A DNA stretch of 64,000 nucleotides from Sulfitobacter noctilucae (GCF_000622365.1 NZ_JASC01000004.1:62001-126000); one strand, 5' to 3'. Shown: positions 16,974 to 26,466, counted from the stretch's first letter. The notes: generated by a model not told the origin, from the sequence alone. Translations and numbers: made by a program.

Positions 16974-17747
16974 TCATGTCAATTTGCCTTTTACTGTCGC
17001 CAGCAAGCTGTCCGTGGCCTTGGCCAGCAGGGACGCATCAGTGCCGCAGGCAACGAAGGTGAAGCCGTCATTCAAAAGCTCTGCCGCAAAATCCGGGTCG
17101 AGCACCAGCGTACCTGTGGCCACGCCCTTGTCGCTCAACCGCTTGACCGTGGCGCGGATCAGTTCCCAGACTTCGGCATCCATTGCCTGCCCCACTTTGC
17201 CCATATCAGCGGCGATGTCGGCCGGTCCGAAAAACACGCCCGAGACGCCATCCACTGCCGCAATCGCATCGGCCTGTTCAATCGCGGCCTGCGTTTCAAG
17301 CTGCAGAATCACGGTGGTTTCCTGCTCTACCCGGGCCACATAATCTGTCATCCGGCCAAACTTGTTGCCGCGCATCGCCCCCGATACCCCGCGTATGCCA
17401 CGCGGAGGATAACGCGTCGCAGCGACCGCCTGCTCGGCTTCTTCGACCGACTGGATCATAGGGAACAACAAACCGGGCGCGCCCAGATCCAGCAGACGTT
17501 TGACCATCACCGGGTCGTTCCATTCGGGCCGCACAATCGCGGTCGTGCCCGAGGCAGCAAAGGCCTGCAGCTGCCCCAGCACGCTGAAATATTCGTTCGG
17601 CGCGTGTTCCATGTCGATGAGCGCCCAGTCAAACCCAGCATGCGCTGTCACCTCGGCAACAAACGGGCTGGACAGGCTGATCCACAGGCCCAGCTGCTTT
17701 TGCTGCGCAGCCAGCGCGTGGGTGAAAGGGTTGCGCGGCATCTGCAT
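16974..17747 (-). CDS. HpcH/HpaI-family class II aldolase
   Basis: 257 residues (255 from the second Met). Family residues include LGLWISLSSPFVAEV, the catalytic histidine in ALIDMEHAPNEY, the arginine in IVRPEWNDP, RYPPRGIRGVSG, and metal-site acids in LQLETQAAI and GPADIAADMG. It splits 4-hydroxy-2-oxo acids to pyruvate and an aldehyde. The start overlaps the upstream hyuB stop (TGATG). It could be HpaI for the hpa pathway, whose operon lacks that gene, or a keto-deoxy-glucarate aldolase serving the adjacent uronate dehydrogenase. Sequence alone does not decide. Confidence 0.85.
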   Translation of the reverse strand: MQMPRNPFTHALAAQQKQLGLWISLSSPFVAEVTAHAGFDWALIDMEHAPNEYFSVLGQLQAFAASGTTAIVRPEWNDPVMVKRLLDLGAPGLLFPMIQSVEEAEQAVAATRYPPRGIRGVSGAMRGNKFGRMTDYVARVEQETTVILQLETQAAIEQADAIAAVDGVSGVFFGPADIAADMGKVGQAMDAEVWELIRATVKRLSDKGVATGTLVLDPDFAAELLNDGFTFVACGTDASLLAKATDSLLATVKGKLT

Positions 17748-19456
17748 CAGAAATCCTCTCCCTTGGTGATCGCGTCTTGCACCGCCGCGATATCCTGCGG
17801 GCTCAACCCATAAATCTCCACTGCATCCTCGGCAGTGATATACCCACGCAGCAGATCGCGGCGTATGGCACTTGGATCACGTGCCTTAGCATCGCCATAT
17901 CCACCGCCCCCAGGAAAGGCCATGACAACGCGTCGCCCCGGCGGCACGAATTGTTTGCCCTTGCCCTGCATGGCGGGGCCGTCATCCTGCGCGATGGTGG
18001 TTGCCGCCCCTGCTCCGCCGCCACGGCGGCCCTGGGCGGGGTGGCGCACGCGGTCGAACATGGCCTGAAAGTCAAACTCATGGCCCTCGCGCGCGCCCAC
18101 TTCCATATGCTGGCCCAAGCCGCCGCGTTGCTTGCCCGCACCCCCCGATCCGGGGCGCAACTCCTTGCGCCAGATGATCACGGGGCCTGCGTGTTCCGTC
18201 GCCTCGACCGGCATGGTCATTACTCCCGAAGGAAAAGCCGTGGCGTTCAACCCGTCAAAGCCGGGGCGCGCGCCGGAACCGCCTGAATTGAAAGTCAGCA
18301 CCTCGGCCCGCACGGCACCTTCGGGTGCTGCCATATCCGTACGAGGCCGTAGCGACAGCTGGAAATTGCACAGACACCCGGCCCCCTCGGCTGGCACGGT
18401 GTCGGGCAGGATCTTGTCCAAAGCGTTGTACACGGTGTCGGGCACGAAATGCCCTACGATGTGGCGCAACGCGACAGGGGCAGGATGCACCGCATTGACG
18501 ATGGTGCCTTCCGGCGCGAAGATCTCGAAGGGTGCAAGGGAGGCTGCATTGTTGGGGATTTCCGGTGCGATCGCACATTTCAGCGCGTAGCAGGCATATG
18601 CTTTGGCGTAGACAAGTGGACAGTTGATGCCTTTCTTGTCCACGCCTGAGGTACCTGTAAAGTCCGACAGGATGCGGTCTTTTTCGATGGTCAGCTTCAC
18701 GCGCAGGGTAATCGGTGCCGAGAACCCGTCGACCGTCATTTCGCCTGTGGCTTCCGCCTGCGGCAGCGATGCGATCCGCTCCAGCGTGGCGCGACGGGAG
18801 TTATCCAAGATGAAGCTCGCAACGCCAGTGAGGTCGTCCAGCCCGAATTCCTGCAGCATTTCGGTCAGCCGACGGTGGCCGATCTCGTTGCAAGTGGCCA
18901 ATGCATAGATATCACCGACAAGCTGATCCGGTTCGCGCACGTTGCCGCGCACAATTTGCATCAGCGTCTTGTCCACCACGCCGCGCTCCGCGAACTTCAT
19001 GATCGGCAGATACAGCCCCTCTTCATACACACTCGCCGCGTCTGCACCAAACCCACGTCCGCCGATGTCGACCACATGGGCCGTACAGGCAAAGAACCCG
19101 ACCAAAGCACCGCCGTAGAAAGAGGGCGTGACCATGGTGATGTCATGCAAATGGCCGGTGCCTTCCCAGGGGTCATTGGTGATATAGACGTCACCCTCGA
19201 ATATATTCTCGCGCCCGATGCGGCGGATGAAATACGCGACCGCATCGGCCATCGCGTTCACATGCCCCGGTGTGCCGGTCACTGCCTGCGCCAACATCCG
19301 CCCTTCGGTGTCGTACACCCCCGCCGATAGGTCACCCGCCTCGCGGACCGATGTCGAGAACGCAGTGCGCACCAGCGCTTGGGCCTGTTCCTCTACCACG
19401 GAAATCAGACGGTTCCACATCACCTGATAGGCGACATTCGAGATGTCCTGCGTCAT
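17747..19456 (-). CDS. hyuB: Hydantoinase B / oxoprolinase beta-type subunit (second set)
   Basis: 569 residues. It shows YQVMWNRLISVVEEQAQALV, YITNDPWEGTGHLHDITMVT, and the C-terminal MAFPGGGGYGDAKARDP that marks HyuB. The start at 19456 is used instead of 19495 since GGGAG lies 8 bases upstream and the domain begins there. It overlaps hyuA by ATGA and the aldolase by TGATG. Together with HyuA it should carry out ATP-dependent cyclic-amide hydrolysis or a related carboxylation. It is not a copy of the first set: the two differ throughout. Confidence 0.92.
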   Translation of the reverse strand: MTQDISNVAYQVMWNRLISVVEEQAQALVRTAFSTSVREAGDLSAGVYDTEGRMLAQAVTGTPGHVNAMADAVAYFIRRIGRENIFEGDVYITNDPWEGTGHLHDITMVTPSFYGGALVGFFACTAHVVDIGGRGFGADAASVYEEGLYLPIMKFAERGVVDKTLMQIVRGNVREPDQLVGDIYALATCNEIGHRRLTEMLQEFGLDDLTGVASFILDNSRRATLERIASLPQAEATGEMTVDGFSAPITLRVKLTIEKDRILSDFTGTSGVDKKGINCPLVYAKAYACYALKCAIAPEIPNNAASLAPFEIFAPEGTIVNAVHPAPVALRHIVGHFVPDTVYNALDKILPDTVPAEGAGCLCNFQLSLRPRTDMAAPEGAVRAEVLTFNSGGSGARPGFDGLNATAFPSGVMTMPVEATEHAGPVIIWRKELRPGSGGAGKQRGGLGQHMEVGAREGHEFDFQAMFDRVRHPAQGRRGGGAGAATTIAQDDGPAMQGKGKQFVPPGRRVVMAFPGGGGYGDAKARDPSAIRRDLLRGYITAEDAVEIYGLSPQDIAAVQDAITKGEDF

Positions 19457-21552
19457 GCGGCGCTCCCTTCGGGCTTGATGTGAATGTCCAGACAACCATC
19501 TGGTTGCACCACCAGATTTCGGCTAGAGGGGAGGATCACCGTTGTTTCCGGCTCTTCGATCACTGCCGGACCGCTGACCGCATGGGCTGCGATCTGATCG
19601 CGGGCAAAGACCCCGGCAGTGACAAAACTCTGCAACCGGGCATCAAACACTTCACGCGTTTTAACCGTCTGTGCTTCCGGTGGCTTGGCGGTCTGATCGA
19701 CGGAGGCAACGTCCTGCGGCGGAGTTGTGGCATTGACCGACCAGACGGTCATCTCGATATCCAGCCCCACCACCGGGCGGCCAAACAGCTTTGTGTAATC
19801 TTCGGCAAAAATTGTCTCGAGCGTGGCAGCATCAGGCGCCTTAGCCTGCGGCTGCGTCAGGCTGATCGGGATTTCCCAGCCCTGCCCCTTGTAGCGCATA
19901 TAGACCTTGTATTCAGACAGGACCGTCGCATCGCCGGCACAACTGCGCACAAAGCCTTCGGCCTCTGCCTGTAACTCGGTCAGCAAGGTTACGACCCGTC
20001 CGGCGTCAAAGGATGCAAGGGTCATATAGGCCGAGCGTGTCGCTTCAAAACTGAAGGGTGCCCGCAGGAAACCGATGGCAGAGCCCACACCCGCGCCGGG
20101 TGGCACAAGACAGCGGTCGATACCCAGCTTTTCACACAAACGCGCGGCATGCAGCGGGGCGGCACCGCCAAAGGCGATCATCGTATAGCCGCTGAGGTCT
20201 TCGCCATTCTCGACTGCGTGCACCCGAGCCGCATTAGCCATGTTTTCATCCACCACTTCGGCCAGTCCGAAAGCAGCCGTCGGCGCGTCCATCTCGAGGG
20301 TCTGTCCGATGTGCTCCACGAGAGCCGTGCCTGACGCGCTTGCATCCAATGCAATCGAACCACCGGCAAAGAAATCCGGATCGAGCTTGCCCAATACCAG
20401 ATCGGCATCTGTCACCGCAGGGCGCGTGCCGCCACGGGCGTAACAGGCCGGTCCCGGCTCTGATCCGGCACTTTCCGGCCCGACGCGGATCTGGCGCATT
20501 GCGTCCACATGGCCCAGCGATCCACCGCCAGCGCCAATCTCGACCATGTCGATCACCGGGATTGAAATGGGCATGCCCGAACCCTTCTTGAAACGGTAGG
20601 TCCGTGCCACTTCAAACACTCGGCTGGTTTTGGGCGTCTGGTTCTGAATCAAACAAATCTTGGCCGTAGTGCCACCCATGTCGAAGCTCAGCACCTTATC
20701 CAAACCGTAGCGCGCGGCGATATGCGCGGCAAAGACCGCGCCCCCTGCGGGGCCGGATTCAACCAGCCGCACGGGAAATTCCGCTGCGCTTTCGATAGAT
20801 ATGATCCCGCCGCCGGAGTGCATCAGAAAGACCGGGCAGCCCACCCCTTCACCCGCCAATCGCCCGCGCAAGCGGTCCAGATAGCTTTTCATAAGGGGCT
20901 TGATATAGGAGTTGGCAACGGTGGTATTGAACCGCTCGTATTCCCGCATCTGGGGCGAAACTTCGGATGATAGAGACACCATTACATCCGGCAGGCGCTC
21001 CGCCAGCACATCGCGCACAAGCCGTTCGTGTGCGTCGTTCAGGTAGCTGTGGATCAGACCCACCGCGACGCTTTGGTATCCGGCCTTGGCAATCGCATCG
21101 ACCACCGGTTCGATCTGATCGCGCGTCAGCGGCACCAGTTCCGCACCGCCCGCATCCATCCGCCCCGGCACGACATAACGCATCTGGCGCGGCAGCAGTG
21201 GTTCGGGCAGCACGAGGTTCAGGTCATATTGCTCGAACCGCGATTCCGTGCGCATTTCGATCACGTCGCGAAAGCCTTCAGTGGTGATCAATGCCGTCTT
21301 TGCCCCGCGCCGTTCAATCAGCGCGTTGGTGGCCAACGTGGTGCCATGAATGATCTGACCGATGTCGGACGGTGCAATGTCCGCCTTGGTGCAGACCTGA
21401 TGTAGCCCGTCGATGATGGCATCTTCAGGCGCGGCATAGGTGGTCAGCACCTTGGTCGAGAAAACGTCTGCGCCGGTTTCCAACACCACATCCGTGAAGG
21501 TGCCGCCAATATCCACGCCCAGTCTGATTGATTTTTGTTGCAAGGGACTCAT
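19453..21552 (-). CDS. hyuA: Hydantoinase A / oxoprolinase alpha-type subunit (second set)
   Basis: 699 residues, full length. IRLGVDIGGTFTDVVLE is the nucleotide loop, IIHGTTLATNALIERRGA the following signature, with ESGPAGGAVFAA, SFDMGGTTAKICLI and EIGAGGGSLGHVD further on. The C-terminal third is the HyuA beta-rich region. It is the ATP-using partner of the HyuB that follows. It comes 51 bases after a 2-hydroxyacid dehydrogenase gene, in the same direction, within a long minus-strand run that starts at the hpa operon. The ribosome site is weak (AAGATCGG). Confidence 0.93.
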   Translation of the reverse strand: MSPLQQKSIRLGVDIGGTFTDVVLETGADVFSTKVLTTYAAPEDAIIDGLHQVCTKADIAPSDIGQIIHGTTLATNALIERRGAKTALITTEGFRDVIEMRTESRFEQYDLNLVLPEPLLPRQMRYVVPGRMDAGGAELVPLTRDQIEPVVDAIAKAGYQSVAVGLIHSYLNDAHERLVRDVLAERLPDVMVSLSSEVSPQMREYERFNTTVANSYIKPLMKSYLDRLRGRLAGEGVGCPVFLMHSGGGIISIESAAEFPVRLVESGPAGGAVFAAHIAARYGLDKVLSFDMGGTTAKICLIQNQTPKTSRVFEVARTYRFKKGSGMPISIPVIDMVEIGAGGGSLGHVDAMRQIRVGPESAGSEPGPACYARGGTRPAVTDADLVLGKLDPDFFAGGSIALDASASGTALVEHIGQTLEMDAPTAAFGLAEVVDENMANAARVHAVENGEDLSGYTMIAFGGAAPLHAARLCEKLGIDRCLVPPGAGVGSAIGFLRAPFSFEATRSAYMTLASFDAGRVVTLLTELQAEAEGFVRSCAGDATVLSEYKVYMRYKGQGWEIPISLTQPQAKAPDAATLETIFAEDYTKLFGRPVVGLDIEMTVWSVNATTPPQDVASVDQTAKPPEAQTVKTREVFDARLQSFVTAGVFARDQIAAHAVSGPAVIEEPETTVILPSSRNLVVQPDGCLDIHIKPEGSAA

Positions 21553-21603
21553 CCGATCTTTTGCACTTACCTTGCGCCACGAAATCAGCGGATGAAACCC
21601 CCA

Positions 21604-22557
21604 TCAGACCGGGTTCGGCACGGGCTCTCCATTCGCGAAAGCAATCAGGTTGGCCACGGCCATCATTCCCATCTCTTCGCGGACCTCCTGCGCGGAAGTG
21701 CCCAAGTGCGGCAGCAATGTTACATTATCGAGTGCGACCAGTGCGGCGGGTACCTTGGGTTCAAATTCATAGACATCCAGCCCGGCACCCGCGATCTTGC
21801 TGTTTTCAAGCGCGTCGATCAAGGCTGCTTCGTCCACCACATCGCCGCGTGCAATGTTGATTAGATACCCCTGCGGCCCAAGCGCGCTCAGCGCCTCTGC
21901 GTCAATCAGATGGTGCGTCTGGGGGCTGGCAGGCACGGCCAGCACGACCACGTCGGCGGCTCGCATCACCTCTGTGACACTCTCCAGCTGGGTCGCCTCC
22001 ACGCCCGGCTCGGCCACTTTCGACCGGTTGTGGAACACCACTTTCATCCCGAACCCCGCCTGTGCGCGTTTGGCAATCGCCTTGCCGATACGGCCCATGC
22101 CGATCACGCCCAGCGTCTTACCCGATACATGCAGGCCAAGCAGCTGCGTCGGGTGCCAGCCTTGCCATTCGCCCGCCCGTACCATCCGTTCGCCTTCACC
22201 CGCGCGGCGACAAGTCATCAACATCAGCGTCATGGCGACGTCAGCGGTGGCATCGGTCACGGCACCGGGCGTGTTGGTGACTTCAACGCCAGCGGCACGG
22301 GCGGCCTTGGCATCGATGTGATTGAACCCCACACCGAAGTTCGCAAGGATCTTGCAGCGCGGGGTGTCCGGAAAAACCTCTGCGGAAAAGGCATCGCCCA
22401 AAGTTGGCAGCACCGCGTCATAATCGCTTAGCGCATGCACCATTTCGTCTGTGCTAAGCGGCGTGTTGCTGGAACGTACTGTCACATCAAAAGCATCGCG
22501 TGCCGCCGCAATCACGCGGTCAGGCAGAGGGCGGGTGATTAGAAGGGTTTTGGGCAT
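21604..22557 (-). CDS. D-2-hydroxyacid dehydrogenase (glyoxylate/hydroxypyruvate reductase type)
   Basis: 317 residues. The NAD(P) loop is TLGVIGMGRIGKAIAKRA, catalytic arginine lies in NIARGDVVDEAAL, the glutamate in EFEPKVP and the histidine in TLLPHLGTSA. It reduces 2-oxo acids such as glyoxylate or hydroxypyruvate to D-2-hydroxy acids. CGGAGAG precedes the ATG. Neighbours are hyuA downstream and the heme pair upstream. A glycerate 2-kinase at 30215 could use D-glycerate from such an enzyme, but the two are not in one operon. Confidence 0.88.
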   Translation of the reverse strand: MPKTLLITRPLPDRVIAAARDAFDVTVRSSNTPLSTDEMVHALSDYDAVLPTLGDAFSAEVFPDTPRCKILANFGVGFNHIDAKAARAAGVEVTNTPGAVTDATADVAMTLMLMTCRRAGEGERMVRAGEWQGWHPTQLLGLHVSGKTLGVIGMGRIGKAIAKRAQAGFGMKVVFHNRSKVAEPGVEATQLESVTEVMRAADVVVLAVPASPQTHHLIDAEALSALGPQGYLINIARGDVVDEAALIDALENSKIAGAGLDVYEFEPKVPAALVALDNVTLLPHLGTSAQEVREEMGMMAVANLIAFANGEPVPNPV

Positions 22558-22623
22558 GGGCGCTCTCCGTGGCAGACTGGTCTGCCCCTTGCTTAAGTGC
22601 TGGTGCCGTGAGTTGCAAAGCCC

Positions 22624-22935
22624 TCAGGCGATATGCTGTATCGTGGTGAACCCTTCAAAGACCGGTGTCCCTTCGTGCAACTTACCCGTGGTCCCAGCGC
22701 TTTTGTGCGAGGACCGAAAGGCGTCGCTGCGGGTCCAACCGCGAAAGGCTTCTTCCGACGCCCATACCGTATGAGAAGCAAAAAGCACGAAACCGTCCAC
22801 CTCGGGGCCGCGCAGCATGTGAAATTCCACAAAGCCTTCCATCTCTTTAAGATGGCTGTCGCGGTTCAGCCAAAGCGCCTCGAAGGCTTGGGCGTTTTCG
22901 GGCTTCACCAAAAAACGGTTCATGGCAATATACAT
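22624..22935 (-). CDS. IsdG-like heme-degrading / ABM-domain monooxygenase
   Basis: 103 residues, one antibiotic-biosynthesis-monooxygenase fold. It begins MYIAMNRFLVKPENAQAFE with the Asn at position 6 seen in IsdG-type enzymes, and later has VWASEEAFRGWTRSDAF and SSHKSA, giving the Asn/Trp/His set that binds and ruffles heme. The start at 22935 has GAGGA upstream; a longer reading from 22968 lacks one. It lies 13 bases after a ChaN-like gene, so the two are co-transcribed, which supports heme use for iron. A generic ABM quinol monooxygenase is the alternative. Confidence 0.72.
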   Translation of the reverse strand: MYIAMNRFLVKPENAQAFEALWLNRDSHLKEMEGFVEFHMLRGPEVDGFVLFASHTVWASEEAFRGWTRSDAFRSSHKSAGTTGKLHEGTPVFEGFTTIQHIA

Positions 22936-22948
22936 CTGGCATCCTCGT

Positions 22949-23761
22949 TTAGTTGTTGAAAGCAGCACAAGGGTCGCTGCGTTGTGCCGGTGCAGTCACG
23001 ATTGTCGCATCGAAGCGGGCATCGGGGGCCGACACCGGCGCTTCGATAAAACCAACGCTATAGGTTGATACCGCCGGATCCGCCTGCGCAATCGCAAAAG
23101 GCACACCCCAGTCGCGCCGCGCGTGTCCGTTGCCGGTGATCACCACCACAGACGCACCGTATTCCGCCAATGCATTAAGTGTGACTTTGGCAAATTGCGC
23201 ATCGCGCAGACGTTGGGCTTCAACCATGCCGCCCATCATCTCCAGTGGCATTGCCTGACAATGGGCCTCGAATTGCGCGGTCACGCGGGTTTGCAACTGA
23301 TCTTCGGGCAAAGGATCGGACAAACCAAAACGCTCTGCCTGCGGGCCAAAGACAGCCGCCGCCCCCTCGGCAAACGCCGCGCGCACCGTTTCACGCGGGG
23401 CAGCGGCACCGACGGCGGGGGCATCACCCAAAGCCTCGAAGATGGGCTGGTAGATCGCGAAGTCGGGCCAGCCGGCGGCTTCCCAACCGATTATCGCGCC
23501 TAACTCAGCCAGATCGCCCGCGTAGGCATTCACGGTAGCCGCCATTTCCGGCGTCAGCATCTCGAACACCACTGCTTTGGGGGCTACCTGCCGCAACAGA
23601 TCGGCCTGGCCAAGATGATGCAGGGGATTGTCGTGCAATTCGCCCAGCAGCACCACGTCAGCAGACTGCATCGCCTTGGTTTGCACCAGCGACAGATCAG
23701 CTGCACATACCGATAGAGGCAGGATTGCCAAGAAAACGGCGGCCATACTTTCGCCTCGCAT
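22949..23761 (-). CDS. ChaN-like heme-binding/iron-regulated protein
   Basis: 270 residues. A signal peptide (MAAVFLAILPLSVCA) precedes ADLSLVQTKAM. The family (PF04187, ChaN/iron-regulated) is recognised from VVLLGELHDNPLHH and, near the C-terminus, VVVITGNGHARRDWGVP. ChaN proteins bind heme at the envelope. The start at 23761 has GAGG 6 bases before it; 23746 and 23791 are other options. It is followed closely by an IsdG-like monooxygenase, making a two-gene heme module inside an aromatic-catabolism run. The cysteine at the end of the signal could be a lipoprotein site but the context is weak. Confidence 0.82.
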   Translation of the reverse strand: MRGESMAAVFLAILPLSVCAADLSLVQTKAMQSADVVLLGELHDNPLHHLGQADLLRQVAPKAVVFEMLTPEMAATVNAYAGDLAELGAIIGWEAAGWPDFAIYQPIFEALGDAPAVGAAAPRETVRAAFAEGAAAVFGPQAERFGLSDPLPEDQLQTRVTAQFEAHCQAMPLEMMGGMVEAQRLRDAQFAKVTLNALAEYGASVVVITGNGHARRDWGVPFAIAQADPAVSTYSVGFIEAPVSAPDARFDATIVTAPAQRSDPCAAFNN

Positions 23762-23822
23762 CTGTACCTCGCTCCGGATTGCCTGGCCCAAACATAGGGC
23801 AGTCGCGCAGCAAGACGATGGG

Positions 23823-24623
23823 TCAGGAGAAATCTACGGCGGCGCTGCCGAAACTCCCGAAATCGGCAATGATCTTGGACCCCGGCGGGCATTCGACCGG
23901 ACGGATAAAGCTGCCCGACAGGATGACCTGCCCGGCCTCGATCCGCTGACCATATTGCCCCATGCGGCGCGCAAGCCAGACCACGCTTTTGACAGGATCA
24001 TTCAGCACGCCTGCACCAAGCCCTGTCTCCTCAACCTCACCGTCGCGAAACACCATCGCGCCGGTCCAGCGCAGATCGATATCTTCCAGCGCATAGCGTT
24101 CCTTGCCCAGCACAATACCTGCGTTTGCCGCATTGTCGCTGATCGTGTCGAACACCTTGCGCGGCTGGCCTGTGTCAGGATCGGCCCGTAGGATACGGGT
24201 GTCCAGTATCTCGATCGACGGTGCGACATAATCGGTTGCATTAATCACATCCTCGCGGGTCACTTCCGTGCCGCCCAGCGGGGCCTTCATAACAAAGGCA
24301 ATCTCTGCCTCGATCCGGGGCTGGATGAACCGACCCTTTGGTACCAATGCGCCATTCTCGAAAAGCATGTCGTCAAACAGGATGCCGCTGTCGGGAATGT
24401 CGATGCCCAGCGCTTGCTGCATCGCTTTGGACGTCAGCCCGATTTTCCAGCCGATCACCCCCCGGCCCGCCGCCAGCTTGGCTTGATACAGCGCTGACTG
24501 GATCGCATAGGCATCGTCCATGCTGATATCGGGGTAGCGGACCGACAGTAGACCAATCTGGCTGCCGCTTTCCTCGGCCCCTAACAGGTCGGCGGCGGCG
24601 GCTTGATGTTCTGCGGGCGTCAT
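23823..24623 (-). CDS. hpaH: 2-oxo-hept-4-ene-1,7-dioate hydratase
   Basis: 266 residues. The fumarylacetoacetase-like hydratase family is shown by [33 protein letters not shown] and [17 protein letters not shown]. In homoprotocatechuate breakdown it adds water to 2-oxohept-4-ene-1,7-dioate to give 4-hydroxy-2-oxoheptanedioate. It overlaps hpaG by four bases and is the last clear hpa gene in the operon. The next enzyme, HpaI aldolase, is missing here; a candidate lies at 16974. Confidence 0.93.
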   Translation of the reverse strand: MTPAEHQAAAADLLGAEESGSQIGLLSVRYPDISMDDAYAIQSALYQAKLAAGRGVIGWKIGLTSKAMQQALGIDIPDSGILFDDMLFENGALVPKGRFIQPRIEAEIAFVMKAPLGGTEVTREDVINATDYVAPSIEILDTRILRADPDTGQPRKVFDTISDNAANAGIVLGKERYALEDIDLRWTGAMVFRDGEVEETGLGAGVLNDPVKSVVWLARRMGQYGQRIEAGQVILSGSFIRPVECPPGSKIIADFGSFGSAAVDFS

Positions 24624-25471
24624 GCCTCGTCCTCCACGGTGTTGCGCAGCGTACCGATGGTATTCACCTCAACCTCGACTACATCGCCGGGTGTCAGAAA
24701 CCGAGGCGGGTCAAACCGTGCGCCAGCACCGGTAGGCGTGCCGGTGACGATGATGTCACCGGGCTGCAACGTCATGAAGGTCGAGATATAGGCGATCTGT
24801 TCGCGGATGGGAAACATCATGCGGCTGAGCGTATCGTTCTGGCGTTCATCACCATTTACACGTGTGATGATCTGGGCGTCGTCCAGTTGTGCCGCGTCCG
24901 TAAAGGGCACGATCCACGGGCCCATCGCACCCGAGCGGTCCCAGTTCTTGCCCTGCGTGACGTTGAATTTCGCATGCCGTACCCAGTCACGTATGGTGCC
25001 TTCATTGCAGATGGTCAGAGCTACGATGTGATCATAGGCATCCTCTTGCGCGATGCGCCGCCCTGCCTTGCCGATGACAATCGCCACCTCGCCTTCGTAG
25101 TCCAGTTGCGGGCTTTCAGGCGGCCGGATCAACGGGTGGTTATGCCCGGTGAACCCGCTGGCAAAGCGCGGAAACAGGGACATGTGTTCGGGCTGCGCGG
25201 TGCCATCTTTGTACTCCGCATTACGGTCGGGAAAGTTGACGCCAACACATAAGATGCGCCGGGTGTCCGGCAGCACCATATCATAGGTAAAATCACGATG
25301 TGTCGCCTCGCGGCCCTGTGCGGCTTCGCTCAACTTGTTGAGCCCGCCACTGATAGTCGCCGCGTGCAGGCTGGGCCAATCGGGGAAATCTGCGGACAGG
25401 TCAATCATGCCGTCATCGGTCACAGCGCCGTAGTGCGGCTGGCCCGCGACACTGTAGCTTGCGAACTTCAT
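24620..25471 (-). CDS. hpaG: Fumarylacetoacetate hydrolase-family isomerase/decarboxylase (HpaG type)
   Basis: 283 residues. The FAH-family core starts near VGVNFPDRNAEYKDG and includes PQLDYEGEVAIVIGKAGRRI with the metal acids, TICNEGTIRDWVRHAKFNV and IIVTGTPTGAGARF. In this pathway the family decarboxylates 5-oxopent-3-ene-1,2,5-tricarboxylate and isomerises the product. E. coli HpaG is a double-length protein; this is a single-domain form, as in many alphaproteobacteria. It overlaps hpaH and hpaD by ATGA junctions. Confidence 0.85.
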   Translation of the reverse strand: MKFASYSVAGQPHYGAVTDDGMIDLSADFPDWPSLHAATISGGLNKLSEAAQGREATHRDFTYDMVLPDTRRILCVGVNFPDRNAEYKDGTAQPEHMSLFPRFASGFTGHNHPLIRPPESPQLDYEGEVAIVIGKAGRRIAQEDAYDHIVALTICNEGTIRDWVRHAKFNVTQGKNWDRSGAMGPWIVPFTDAAQLDDAQIITRVNGDERQNDTLSRMMFPIREQIAYISTFMTLQPGDIIVTGTPTGAGARFDPPRFLTPGDVVEVEVNTIGTLRNTVEDEA

Positions 25472-26451
25472 GGTGCCACGATCGGCGCAGCTTTCAGCAC
25501 CGCCTCTTGTGTGTCGGCTCCGACAAACTCGGTGCCATGTTCAAACCAGCTTTTCGGTGCCGGTGCGCCCCAAAGCGTCTGACGCTGCGGGTCTTTGAGA
25601 TCCCAGTGGATCGGTTCGTGATCAGGATCGACGGTTTGGTAATCGGAACAGTAGATCTCGATCCGGTGGCCATCGGGGTCGAGGATGTAAAGGAAGAACG
25701 CGTTGGAAATGCCGTGCCGACCGGGGCCACGTTCGATGTTGCCGACATAGCCGGTGGTCGCCATCAGATCGAGCAGATCAATGATGTTCAGCGGTGTCGG
25801 CACCCAGAACGCCACATGGTGCATGCGCGGGCCGGTGCCATTGGTAAACGCCATATCATGCACGCCGCCCTTACGGTGCATCCACGCCGCCCAGAGCTTT
25901 TTGCTCTCGTTGTCTTCGGTGTATTCCGTCACACGGAAACCCATGTCGGTGTAGAACCCCACGCTGGCGTCCACATCGGGCGTAAAGCAGTTGAAGTGAT
26001 CAATCCGCAGCGGTTTGACCCCGCGATAAAGCGCGTATTGCTGATGGATCGCCGGCAGCCGGTCCATCTTGTGATAGAATTCCAGCGGAATGCCGACGTT
26101 GTCACGGGTCAGCAAGGTACGGCCCTGATAGGGGCGCTCGACCCATTCGGTGGGCTGGCCCTTGGCTTTGAAAAACACCTCCGCGCGGTCCAGATCATCC
26201 TCGTCATAGGTCTTGAAGCCCATCACTTCGACGGTGCCCGGCTGGTCTGACTTTTGCAGGATCACACAATGATGCCCGCGTTCTTCCATGGCACGCAAGT
26301 AGACGCGATTGTCGTCCTCATCAGTAACCTGAAGGCCAAGTATGGTTGTATAAAACGCCTTGGATGCAGCAAGGTCGGCCACATTCAGACAGGTGTGGCT
26401 CAACCGGATGACATTGAAGTCCGGGTAAAGGTTCGGGGCGGGTACGGGCAT
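25468..26451 (-). CDS. hpaD: 3,4-dihydroxyphenylacetate 2,3-dioxygenase (extradiol, VOC fold)
   Basis: 327 residues, two glyoxalase-fold repeats. The first repeat has IRLSHTCLNVADLAASKAFY, the second LRIDHFNCFTPDVDASVGFY. Iron ligands are the His in RIDHFN, the His in RMHHVAFWV and the Glu in GHRIEIYCSD, the type I extradiol set. It opens the homoprotocatechuate ring next to the hydroxyls. It follows hpaE by 15 bases. This type differs from the unrelated class III enzyme of enterobacteria. Confidence 0.92.
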   Translation of the reverse strand: MPVPAPNLYPDFNVIRLSHTCLNVADLAASKAFYTTILGLQVTDEDDNRVYLRAMEERGHHCVILQKSDQPGTVEVMGFKTYDEDDLDRAEVFFKAKGQPTEWVERPYQGRTLLTRDNVGIPLEFYHKMDRLPAIHQQYALYRGVKPLRIDHFNCFTPDVDASVGFYTDMGFRVTEYTEDNESKKLWAAWMHRKGGVHDMAFTNGTGPRMHHVAFWVPTPLNIIDLLDLMATTGYVGNIERGPGRHGISNAFFLYILDPDGHRIEIYCSDYQTVDPDHEPIHWDLKDPQRQTLWGAPAPKSWFEHGTEFVGADTQEAVLKAAPIVAP

Positions 26452-26466
26452 GATGCTCTCCTGTGC

